Assembly: GCA_037447125.1 (NCBI GenBank) | Contig: JBBIHG010000035.1 | Span: forward strand, 1-31,866 | Length of the DNA stretch: 31,866 nucleotides | Direction: 5' to 3' | From: UBA2029 sp037447125 | GTDB lineage: Bacteria; Chloroflexota; Anaerolineae; Aggregatilineales; Aggregatilineaceae | In this document: positions 25,248-31,866 of the stretch, piece by piece | How positions within the stretch are numbered: the first letter of the stretch is position 1 | Layout of the letters: each line of letters opens with the position of its first letter | The notes under the pieces: model-generated | What the model was told of the DNA's origin: nothing | The model's input: only the letters and a program-made list of their open reading frames with translations | The model's database searches: none | Made by a program: the position numbers and the translations under genes

Positions 25248-27763
25248 ATGACGACCGAACTGTACGTGTTCATCAGCTCGCGGATGCAAGAGCTGGCCCC
25301 CGAACGCCAGGCTCTGCACGCCCTGTTGCCCACGCTGGGCGGCGACCTGGTGGCCCTGCGACCGTGGGTCTTTGAGGACGACGCGCCCGCCGCCGACAGG
25401 CCGATCCGCGACGTGTACCTGGACGCGCTCAAGGCGTCGGCGCTGTACATCGGCCTGTTCTGGAACGAGTACGGCGAATGGACGGTGGATGAGTTCCAGC
25501 ATGCCACCCAGTGGGCTATTGACCGCCACATCTATGTCAAGGACGTGCGCGCCGACCAGCGCGATCTGCGCCTGAAAGCGTTTCTTGAGGCGCAGAGCGA
25601 CGTGATCACTGGCATCACGCCCAAGTGGTTCCGCAGCGTCGAAGACCTCTGCGCGCAGGTGCGGCAGTCTGTCGCTGTGTGGTTGCAAGACCGGCTGGCC
25701 CGGCGGCCTGGGGCGACAAGCGCCATCCTGGTGGAGAGCAGCGACGACGTGCCCCACCTGCCGGGGCGTCTGGTGGGGCGGGGGGAGACGCTGCGCCGCG
25801 CCCGCGCCCTGCTGGACGATGGCGGGCGCGTGCTGNNNNNNNNNNNNNNNNNNNNNNNNNNNNNNNNNNNNNNNNNNNNNNNNNNNNNNNNNNNNNNNNN
25901 NNNNNNNNNNNNNNNNNNNNNNNNNNNNNNNNNNNGGGGGAGACGCTGCGCCGCGCCCGCGCCCTGCTGGACGATGGCGGGCGCGTGCTGTTGCAAGGGT
26001 TCAGCGGCATGGGCAAATCGGCGCTGGCGGCCACGATCGCCGCTGGCTGGGTGGACGACGGCAAGGGCGCGGTGCTCTGGCTGCACACCGGCGGCGAGAA
26101 GGCCGAGGCCACGTTGCAGGCATTGGCCCGCCCGCTCGATGGCTATCAAACCGTCGCCAACGCCGCCGAAGCGGACAGGCTCAAGGCGGTGCGCCGCCTG
26201 CTGGAGGAGTCCGGCGTGTCGCTTGTGGTGCTGGATGACGTGTGGGACGGCCCGGCCCTGCACCAGGCGCTCAAGGCGGTGCCGCGCCGGACGCCGGTAC
26301 TGGTCACGTCGCAGCACCGCTACGCCCTCGACCAGATCATCGAGATCGGCAAGCTGCCGCCCGCAGAAGCGCTGGCCCTGCTCAGTTACTACGCGGGGGA
26401 AGACTGTGCGCAGGACGATGGGGCCGCCGAGCTGGCCCGGCAGCTTGGTTACCATGCCTTTGCCCTGGAAGTGGCCGGTAAGACGCTGAAGGTGGATCGC
26501 ATCAGCCCGCGCGAACTGCTGCGGCGCATCGCCGCCGCGCCCCACGCGCTGGCTATGCCTGGCGCTTTCGCCGAGGAAGGTCGGACGAGCATCACCGAGC
26601 TGCTGAACGCGAGCCTTTTCGCGCTGGACGAGGAAGCCCGCGCTGTCTTCCTCTCCTTCGGCGTGCTGTTCGCGCCCGGCGCCACGCCCGAATTGATGGC
26701 CCGCTGCATGGGGCGCGACGAAGCCGCCGTCACCGAGGCGCTGACCAGGCTGCAACGGCGCGGCCTGGCCGAGCGGGGTCAGCGGAGCGTCTACCGCGTG
26801 CACGACCTGGCCTTCAGCTACGCCGCGACCATCGCCGTCCAGGGAGGCCGCGACCGGAGTCCGGCGGTCGCCGCCTGCCGCACCTACACCCTGGCCCACG
26901 AGACCGATCCGGAGGCGTTGGAGGCGGAGCTAGGTAACCTGCTGGGCGCGGCGGATTATGCGCGCGAGCACGGCGACCGGCCGGCCCTGATCGAGATCGT
27001 GGGTGCGCTGGCCGGACCGTACCTGTCGGCGCGCGGCCATACGCCGGCGTTTCTGCGCCTGCTCGACGCAGCCATTGCCGCGGCAGAGGGGCTGGGCGCT
27101 GAGCACGACCAGACGCGGCACTACCTGCTGGGCAAGCGCGGCAACACTTACTATGACCGGGGCGATCTGCCCAACGCCCTGCGCTGCTACCAGGGGGCGC
27201 TCGACCTGGCCCGCGCCCTCGGCCTGCGCGACCGCCAGGCGCTGCTGCTGTGCGCGCTGGGCAAGGTGCGCGCGGACCTGGGTGCGGATGACGCGGCCAG
27301 CGCCTTCGACCAGGCCGAGCAGATCGCCCGCGAGCTGGATGACGGCTACCTGCGCGCCTTTGTGCTGGAACACCAGGGCTATCACGCCCAGGCGGGGCGC
27401 GATTACGCCACCGCCCGCCGCTGCTTCGCCGAAGAAGCGGCGCTGGCCGGGCAGATGGGCGACGATGAGGCGCACTTCTTCGCGCTGCTCAACCTCGGCT
27501 CGGCTGAGCACGAGCTAGGCGAGTTCGCCGCTGCGCTCGCTCACCACCAGCGGGCACTGGAGATCGCTCAGGGACAGGATAACCGCATCTGGCAGGCGCA
27601 CGCCCGGCAGTCTATGGGCGAGGACTATCACCGGTTGGGCGATCGCTCCCAGGCGGAACGCTGTTTCGCCGAGGCTCTGGCCCTTTTCCGCGAGGGCGGG
27701 ATGCACGCCAAGGTGCACGAGGCCGAAGCGTACATGCAGGCTGCCGGCTATCCGCTGGAATAG
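25248..27763 (+). CDS. DUF4062-NB-ARC-TPR STAND ATPase (interrupted by an artefactual gap)
   Basis: As printed the frame breaks at a 100-N run, but bases 25936-25990 exactly repeat 25781-25835. Deleting the Ns and one copy (155 bp) restores one frame of 786 residues. DUF4062 fills about residues 1-100 (VFISSRMQELAPERQAL, YIGLFWNEYGEWTVDEF). The NB-ARC ATPase follows: Walker A GFSGMGKS (199-206, Lys205), Walker B LVVLDDVW (Asp278/279), VLVTSQHR, and a GLPLAL-like GYHAFALEVAG. A winged helix with VHDLAFSYA in the MHD position comes next, then at least five TPR-like repeats to the C terminus (about 575-786). STAND proteins of this plan act as ligand-sensing switches; the DUF4062 output is unknown. 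A secreted protease gene follows closely. Confidence 0.88.
25781..25990. other. Artefactual scaffold gap: 55-bp direct repeat around 100 N
   Basis: 25781-25835 and 25936-25990 are identical over 55 bases and directly abut the 100-N run (25836-25935) on each side. This is what results when two contigs ending in the same k-mer are scaffolded without merging. Collapsing it joins the two reading frames, which independently supports an artefact. Confidence 0.93.
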
Positions 27764-27799
27764 ATCATTGCTGGGTAGTGAGAGAAGGGATGGCACGTG

Positions 27800-28888
27800 A
27801 TGAACAGCTTCAGGAATACTCCTTTCGTTGCGCTCAGACTGTTGCTGGCCGCCGTGCTTGGCGCGCTGGCCCTGTGGGGCGGGGCGGCTACCGCCCGCGC
27901 CCAGGGTACCTATGAAGTCGTCATCCTGGTCGTGGATGACTTCAGCGGGGCAAGCCTAGCCCCCGGCTCCTACGCCGCCGATGAGGCGTGCGCGGTCAGC
28001 CTGGAAGGGCAGGCGTTCGCCGTGCGCGGCGTCTCCGCCGACCCGATCCCCGTGCCGCACGGCGAGCTGGTCTACGCGCAGTTGGAGGAGTTGATCAGCG
28101 AGGCCGGGGCGGAGGGCTTCATCTCGCTGGTGCCGGTGGACATCCAGGGCGTGACGACGGCTGAGGCCGCCGACCGGCTGGCCGAGGCGCTGGACGAGAA
28201 CCCCGCCGATGTCTACCTCGCCAACATGAGCTTCGCCATCATCCCCTGCGAGTACCTCCAGGCGTTTGCCGACTTCGGCGGGCAGTTGCTGGACGCGCGC
28301 ACGGCCAAAGACCTCAACCGTCACCGCAGCCTGTTCCAGCGCGCGGTCGTCTTCTACAACGGGACGGTGTTTCCGGCGATGTCGCAGCGGGCGCAGCAGG
28401 CCACCGATCTGGACCCGATCCAGGCTTTACTCGCCGGGCGCGGCCCGGCGCTGATCCCGGTCGCCTCGGCGGGTAACTTCGGGCTGGACTTCCCCTTCTG
28501 GCCCGCCGCCTGGGGGCAGGTCGTCAGCGTGAGCGCCAGCGCCGGGCAGGGCTATCATGCCCCCAGCGCCTGGGACAAGAAGAACGACACGCCGCTGCTC
28601 ACCGCCGACCCGGACAAGCCGGGCAAGCAGACGCGCCTCTCGAACTACGGCGAGGTGATGATGCCCGGCGAATACGTGAGCGAATATGGCCTGGTGAGCG
28701 GGACCTCGTTCGCCGCGCCGCGCCTGAGTGTGACCCTGGCGCTCTATGCTTCGGCGGTGGGCACGGGTACCTGCCGCAACGCGCAGGGCAATCTGGCGCT
28801 GGTCACTGGTAAGTGGGATAACCTGACGCTACAGCAGGCGGTGCAGGCGACCTGCCCGGCGATGGCCCTCTATCTGCCGAGATCGTGA
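27800..28888 (+). CDS. Secreted subtilisin-like serine protease (S8 family)
   Basis: A 362-residue exported protease. An in-frame GTG at 27797 is an alternative start; AGAAGGGA lies 6-9 nt upstream. Residues 1-35 are a Sec signal ending ARAQG. The triad can be placed: Asp46 or Asp47 in VVDDFSG, His87 in VPHGEL, oxyanion Asn226 in ASAGN and nucleophile Ser303 in SGTSFAAP. The catalytic domain is compact, with no clear propeptide or C-terminal extension, and the His motif is less canonical than HGTxVA. Cysteines at about 64 and 150 and two more near the C terminus could form disulfides. The gene begins 36 bp after the STAND stop, so co-transcription is likely. Substrate unknown. Confidence 0.88.
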   Translation: MNSFRNTPFVALRLLLAAVLGALALWGGAATARAQGTYEVVILVVDDFSGASLAPGSYAADEACAVSLEGQAFAVRGVSADPIPVPHGELVYAQLEELISEAGAEGFISLVPVDIQGVTTAEAADRLAEALDENPADVYLANMSFAIIPCEYLQAFADFGGQLLDARTAKDLNRHRSLFQRAVVFYNGTVFPAMSQRAQQATDLDPIQALLAGRGPALIPVASAGNFGLDFPFWPAAWGQVVSVSASAGQGYHAPSAWDKKNDTPLLTADPDKPGKQTRLSNYGEVMMPGEYVSEYGLVSGTSFAAPRLSVTLALYASAVGTGTCRNAQGNLALVTGKWDNLTLQQAVQATCPAMALYLPRS

Positions 28889-28890
28889 GG

Positions 28891-28994
28891 CTTTACCTCA
28901 CCCCCTGGCCTCGCTGCGCTCGGCCTTTCCCCTCTCCATGCATGGAGAGGGGGTTGTCGAGGCGCGCCAGCGCCGAGACGGGGGTGAGGTAAAG
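28891..28994. repeat. 104-bp palindromic element with 14-bp terminal inverted repeats
   Basis: Perfect terminal inverted repeats CTTTACCTCACCCC (28891-28904) and GGGGTGAGGTAAAG (28981-28994) enclose a perfect 24-bp palindrome at 28929-28952 (CCCCTCTCCATG and its complement). It begins 2 bp after the subtilase stop and may double as a terminator. The right half is related to 1594-1636. It looks like a MITE- or REP-like non-autonomous element; no obvious target-site duplication is visible. Confidence 0.75.
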
Positions 28995-29091
28995 TTGCGC
29001 GCGGCTCTCGACCCCAAGCACCCTTGATGCCCGTCCGCCCCTGAGCTGCTGCCGGGGCCAGGGGTCGGGGTTGAGAAGTGCGTGGTCTCCC

Positions 29092-30156
29092 TCAGGGGTA
29101 GTCCGCGCCCCAGATGTCGGCGGCCTGGAAGAAGGCCGTCACGTTCTCCCAGCGGAACTCCGGCTCCAGATCGTAGGCAGGGCTGAGGATCAGCCCGCCG
29201 CCGGCCCCCACGGTCATGATCCGCTCGAAGACTTCGCGCCGGATGTCTTCTGGCGTGCCCCAGGCCCAGCGCTGAGGCGTGCCGACCGTCCCCCAGAAGG
29301 CGAGCCGGTCGCCGTACTGGCGCTTGAGCCGGGCGGGGTCCATCACGTCAGGCTGCACGGGGTTGAGCACATCCACGCCGATCTCGATCAGGTCGGGGAT
29401 GATCGGCTCGATGTTGCCGTCGCTGTGCCAGAAGATGAACAGGTCGGGGTTGACGGCGCGGCAGGCGGCGATGATGGCGCGGACGCACGGCTTGAAGGTG
29501 CGCCGCCAGGTCTCCGGGCTGATCAACATGCGGGTCGGCTCGGCCACGTCGTCGTCCAGGGCCAGGATGTCAATGCCCGCTCTGGTAAGGGCCAGCGCCA
29601 GGGTGAGGTGCATGGCGGTGAGCTGTTCCAGCAAGTAGTCCACCAGCGGCGGGTTCTCGACCAGATCGATCATGAACTGCTCGAAGCCGCGCAGCCGCCA
29701 GGCCGTCTCAAATAACTCCCCGCCGAGATGGGGCGGCGAGGCCATCACCGCGTAGCCCTGCCCCTGGTGATGCTCGACGGTGCGGCGCAGCCCGTCAGGG
29801 TCAAGCTGCTGCATGAAGTCCGGCAGCGGCGCGGCGGCGACCTGGGCGATGGTCTCCGCCCCGCCGAGCGGCGCGTCGCGCTCGACCTCCGGGTGGTAGC
29901 CCCAGTCGTGGTACGTCTTCAGAATGGGCCGCGAGCCGACATAGACATCGTCTGGCAGGGATTCCAGGTAGCGCAGGAAGCTGGCCTGCTGGCCCGGTGC
30001 GTCCGCGGAAACAAAGCGAATCTCGCAGTCGAAGAGCTCGCTCGCCTCGCGGTCCGGATGCTGCGGGAACGACCAGGGGTAGAAGTTGACCATCCTGGGC
30101 AGGCGGTCGGGCTGCTGATGGCGCAATACGGCCTGGACGCGCTCGCGCGGTTTCAT
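29092..30156 (-). CDS. Uroporphyrinogen decarboxylase (URO-D) family protein
   Basis: A 354-residue TIM-barrel protein of the URO-D superfamily. It opens with MKPRERVQAVLRHQQPDRLPRM, the usual start of the non-HemE branch. Further signatures are GRGI-like IDILALDDDVAEPTRMLISPETWRRTF, FIFWHSDGNIEPIIPDLIEIGVDVLNPVQPD and LAFWGTVGTPQRWAWGTPEDIRREV. The WHSDGN segment replaces the HxC zinc motif of MtaA/CmuA corrinoid methyltransferases, and HemE substrate residues are not evident. It is therefore probably neither a housekeeping haem enzyme nor a standard methyltransferase. Similar proteins are abundant in organic-matter-degrading bacteria, with unknown substrates. A TATACT (30209-30214, minus) may be its -10 box. 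Confidence 0.85.
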   Translation of the reverse strand: MKPRERVQAVLRHQQPDRLPRMVNFYPWSFPQHPDREASELFDCEIRFVSADAPGQQASFLRYLESLPDDVYVGSRPILKTYHDWGYHPEVERDAPLGGAETIAQVAAAPLPDFMQQLDPDGLRRTVEHHQGQGYAVMASPPHLGGELFETAWRLRGFEQFMIDLVENPPLVDYLLEQLTAMHLTLALALTRAGIDILALDDDVAEPTRMLISPETWRRTFKPCVRAIIAACRAVNPDLFIFWHSDGNIEPIIPDLIEIGVDVLNPVQPDVMDPARLKRQYGDRLAFWGTVGTPQRWAWGTPEDIRREVFERIMTVGAGGGLILSPAYDLEPEFRWENVTAFFQAADIWGADYP

Positions 30157-30474
30157 GGGTACCCCCGATCAGGGCGCTGGGAAGGCCCCTGGGCTGCCGA
30201 GTGAGGATAGTATAGACCGGAGTAGCGGGGAGGGATAGCCGGACGCTTTGAGATCGCAGCCAGGGAGGGGACCGCGGCGCTCTTCAGGCCAGGGCACGAG
30301 CCGCTTGCCGCCGCGAATCGGCGTGGCGGACTCCCAGTCCCCAATTGGAGATTTCGCAGACCCGGCTGCATCCTCCGCTGACTCTATGCTATACTTAATC
30401 ATCAGATGAAAGACACCGTCTTCGCTCTCTGGAGCGGCCCGGCGTGGCACTGGACGGTGCAGGGAGGACATCGC
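30157..30474. other. Divergent promoter region
   Basis: These 318 bp separate the URO-D and patatin start codons. A minus-strand -10 candidate TATACT is at 30209-30214. A plus-strand extended -10 (TGCTATACT) is at 30387-30395. An in-frame ATG at 30406 could extend the patatin by 23 codons without homology. No gene is seen. Confidence 0.55.
30387..30395 (+). promoter_or_regulatory. Predicted extended -10 promoter of the patatin-like gene
   Basis: TGC directly before TATACT makes an extended -10 element about 80 nt upstream of the start codon; no good -35 is present, as is common for this class. Confidence 0.5.
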
Positions 30475-31635
30475 ATGAAGCTGGGACTGGCCCTATCAGG
30501 CGGAGGTTTCCGCGCGACTGTCTACCATCTGGGCGTGCTGGCGCGGCTCGCCAGGGAAGACCGTCTGGAGGAGACGGCCTACCTCTCGACCGTGTCCGGC
30601 GGCAGCCTGTGCGTCGGGCTGGTGTATGCGCTCAACGGGTTCCGCTGGCCTTCCAGCCAGGCGTACCTGGAGTCAGTACTGCCCCAGGCGCGCCAGCACT
30701 TGCTGGGCGACGACTTCACTGCCGGGCTGCTGTGGCGCCTGCTGCGCAGGCCATGGGGCATCTTCGAGACCAAGGCGGACGATCTCTCGGCGCTGCTGCA
30801 GAAGCACTGGGGCGTCTCGATCGCGCTGCGCGAGCTGCCCGCGCACCCGCGCTGGATGATCAACGCCACGTGCTACGAGACGGGCAAGAACTGGCGCTTC
30901 GAGCGCTTTCGCATGGGCGACTACGTCTTCGGGTACAGCAACGACACGGATGTGCCCCTTGGCGATGCGCTGGCGGCGTCGGCGGGGTTCCCTGGCTTGA
31001 TCGGCCCCCTGGTGATGGACACCACCCGCCATCGCTGGTTACGCTATCGCCAACCCACCCCGGAAGAGTCCGGGATGGACGGCGGCGAGCAGGACGTTCG
31101 GGGCAAGACCGAGCCTGTGGAGCCAGCGTTCAAGCGGGTGCACCTGTGGGATGGTGGCGTGTACGATAACCACGGGCTGGAGGGGATGCACGATTTTGAG
31201 AGCGGCTGGCGTCAGGGGCTGGACTTCCTCATCGTCAGCGATGGCTCGGGCAAGCCGACGGTCGAGAAATACCGGGTGAGGGGCGTCTTCCTGCGCATCA
31301 TCACCGGCGTGATGATGGACCAGATCCGCTCGCTGCGCGCGCGGGCCATCATGGAGCGCATCAAGAACCACGGCGATCAGGGGGTGATCCTGACCATCGG
31401 CAATTCGTGCGCGGCGGTGTTGCAGGCGGCAGGTCGCCAGGCCGATGTGACTGCCCTCTGCCAGACCTGCCTGAGCGCCGAAGACGCCACGCGCGCGGCG
31501 CTGTTTCCCACGACGATCCGCCGCCTGACAGACGCTGAGTTCGAGCTACTCTTCCGGCATGGGCATGAAGTGGCCGACTACACGCTGCATAGCCGCTATC
31601 CCGACCAGTTCGCGCACCTCGCCTACCGGGCCTGA
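30475..31635 (+). CDS. Patatin-like phospholipase
   Basis: A 386-residue predicted lipid acyl hydrolase with a Ser-Asp dyad. The ATG at 30475 is chosen over 30406 because GGGAGGA precedes it and MKLGLALSGGGFRA begins the family fold. The oxyanion motif GGGFR is at 9-13. The nucleophile is Ser41 in STVSGGS, a variant of GxSxG seen in bacterial patatins, and Asp226 lies in DGGVYDNHG. Both catalytic elements are intact, so it should be active. There is no signal peptide, indicating cytoplasmic or membrane-surface action on phospholipids. The C-terminal ~120 residues are helical and unassigned. No CD-NTase/cyclase gene lies beside it, so a CBASS effector role is not supported. Confidence 0.9.
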   Translation: MKLGLALSGGGFRATVYHLGVLARLAREDRLEETAYLSTVSGGSLCVGLVYALNGFRWPSSQAYLESVLPQARQHLLGDDFTAGLLWRLLRRPWGIFETKADDLSALLQKHWGVSIALRELPAHPRWMINATCYETGKNWRFERFRMGDYVFGYSNDTDVPLGDALAASAGFPGLIGPLVMDTTRHRWLRYRQPTPEESGMDGGEQDVRGKTEPVEPAFKRVHLWDGGVYDNHGLEGMHDFESGWRQGLDFLIVSDGSGKPTVEKYRVRGVFLRIITGVMMDQIRSLRARAIMERIKNHGDQGVILTIGNSCAAVLQAAGRQADVTALCQTCLSAEDATRAALFPTTIRRLTDAEFELLFRHGHEVADYTLHSRYPDQFAHLAYRA

Positions 31636-31680
31636 CGAGCGATATTGCGCACGTGGGAGGGCAGCCCCAGCGCTTGTCCC

Positions 31681-31776
31681 CCATCCCCGGCCCTTCCCCA
31701 CAAGGGGGGAAGGGAGGAATGCGGCGGGCCTGCTCCCCTTCCCTCCGCTTGCGTGGGGGAAGGGGTTGGGGGATGG
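31681..31776. repeat. Imperfect palindromic dispersed repeat
   Basis: The ends CCATCCCCGGCCCTTCCCC (31681-31699) and, in inverted form, the run ending GGGGGATGG (about 31755-31776) are imperfect inverted repeats. Inner hairpins of the CCTTCCCC/GGGGAAGG type lie near 31692-31712 and 31734-31765. The layout resembles the 28891-28994 element. It lies just downstream of the patatin gene and may help end transcription. Confidence 0.55.
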
Positions 31777-31866
31777 ATGGGCGTCTACCTGACAGAAGTG
31801 CAGCACACGCCCTAAGTACAACCACAGAAATTATGCTGGAAGTGCCCCGATAATGGAAAGCACCTG

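Noticed and set aside
25781..25990. A biological tandem duplication in the STAND gene
   Set aside because: The 55-bp copies abut a 100-N placeholder exactly, and the frame is restored only when one copy is removed, so an assembly artefact explains it.
30475..31635. Patatin as a CBASS defence effector
   Set aside because: No cGAS/DncV-like nucleotidyltransferase or CBASS accessory gene is adjacent. The neighbour is a URO-D-family protein.

Overview
The window looks like a high-GC bacterial draft or metagenome contig, most likely Chloroflexota (Anaerolineae-like). This rests on gene style: a TM0106-type nuclease, a heliorhodopsin, ABC clusters whose binding proteins lack a lipobox, a DUF4062-NB-ARC-TPR protein, and small palindromic dispersed repeats. 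No rRNA, tRNA or CRISPR array was seen. The taxonomic call is inference. Three runs of exactly 100 N are scaffold placeholders: two inside ppc and one inside the STAND gene.

Layout. 97-7233: Glu/Leu/Phe/Val dehydrogenase (-), a Cas4/RecB-like nuclease fused to a DEDD exonuclease (+), a KimA-type potassium importer behind a long leader (+), an FMN/F420 split-barrel oxidoreductase (+) and a DtxR/MntR-family metalloregulator (-). 7521-11311: a ferric-iron ABC transporter (binding protein, fused permease, ATPase), divergent from the regulator and probably controlled by it. 11518-12294: a heliorhodopsin with its Schiff-base lysine and counterion glutamate intact. 12400-14416: phosphoenolpyruvate carboxylase (-), interrupted by two gaps that hide much more sequence than the Ns suggest.

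14561-25084: two oligopeptide/dipeptide-type ABC gene sets facing away from each other. Each is ordered binding protein, hairpin, permease B, permease C, and neither has an ATPase gene in the window. Two paralogous polytopic membrane proteins resembling ABC-2 permeases (18643-19647 and 24161-25084) lie on either side of the second set.

25248-28888: a DUF4062-NB-ARC-TPR STAND ATPase followed 36 bp later by a secreted subtilisin-like protease. This is a candidate signalling, conflict or stress module. The N-gap in the STAND gene is flanked by a perfect 55-bp duplication; removing the Ns and one copy restores one 786-residue reading frame. 29092-31635: a URO-D-family protein (-) and a patatin-like phospholipase (+), divergently transcribed.

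The items most worth a second look are the heliorhodopsin, the STAND/subtilase pair, the long KimA leader, the metalloregulator/iron-transporter control region, and the paralogous membrane proteins around ATPase-less peptide transporters.
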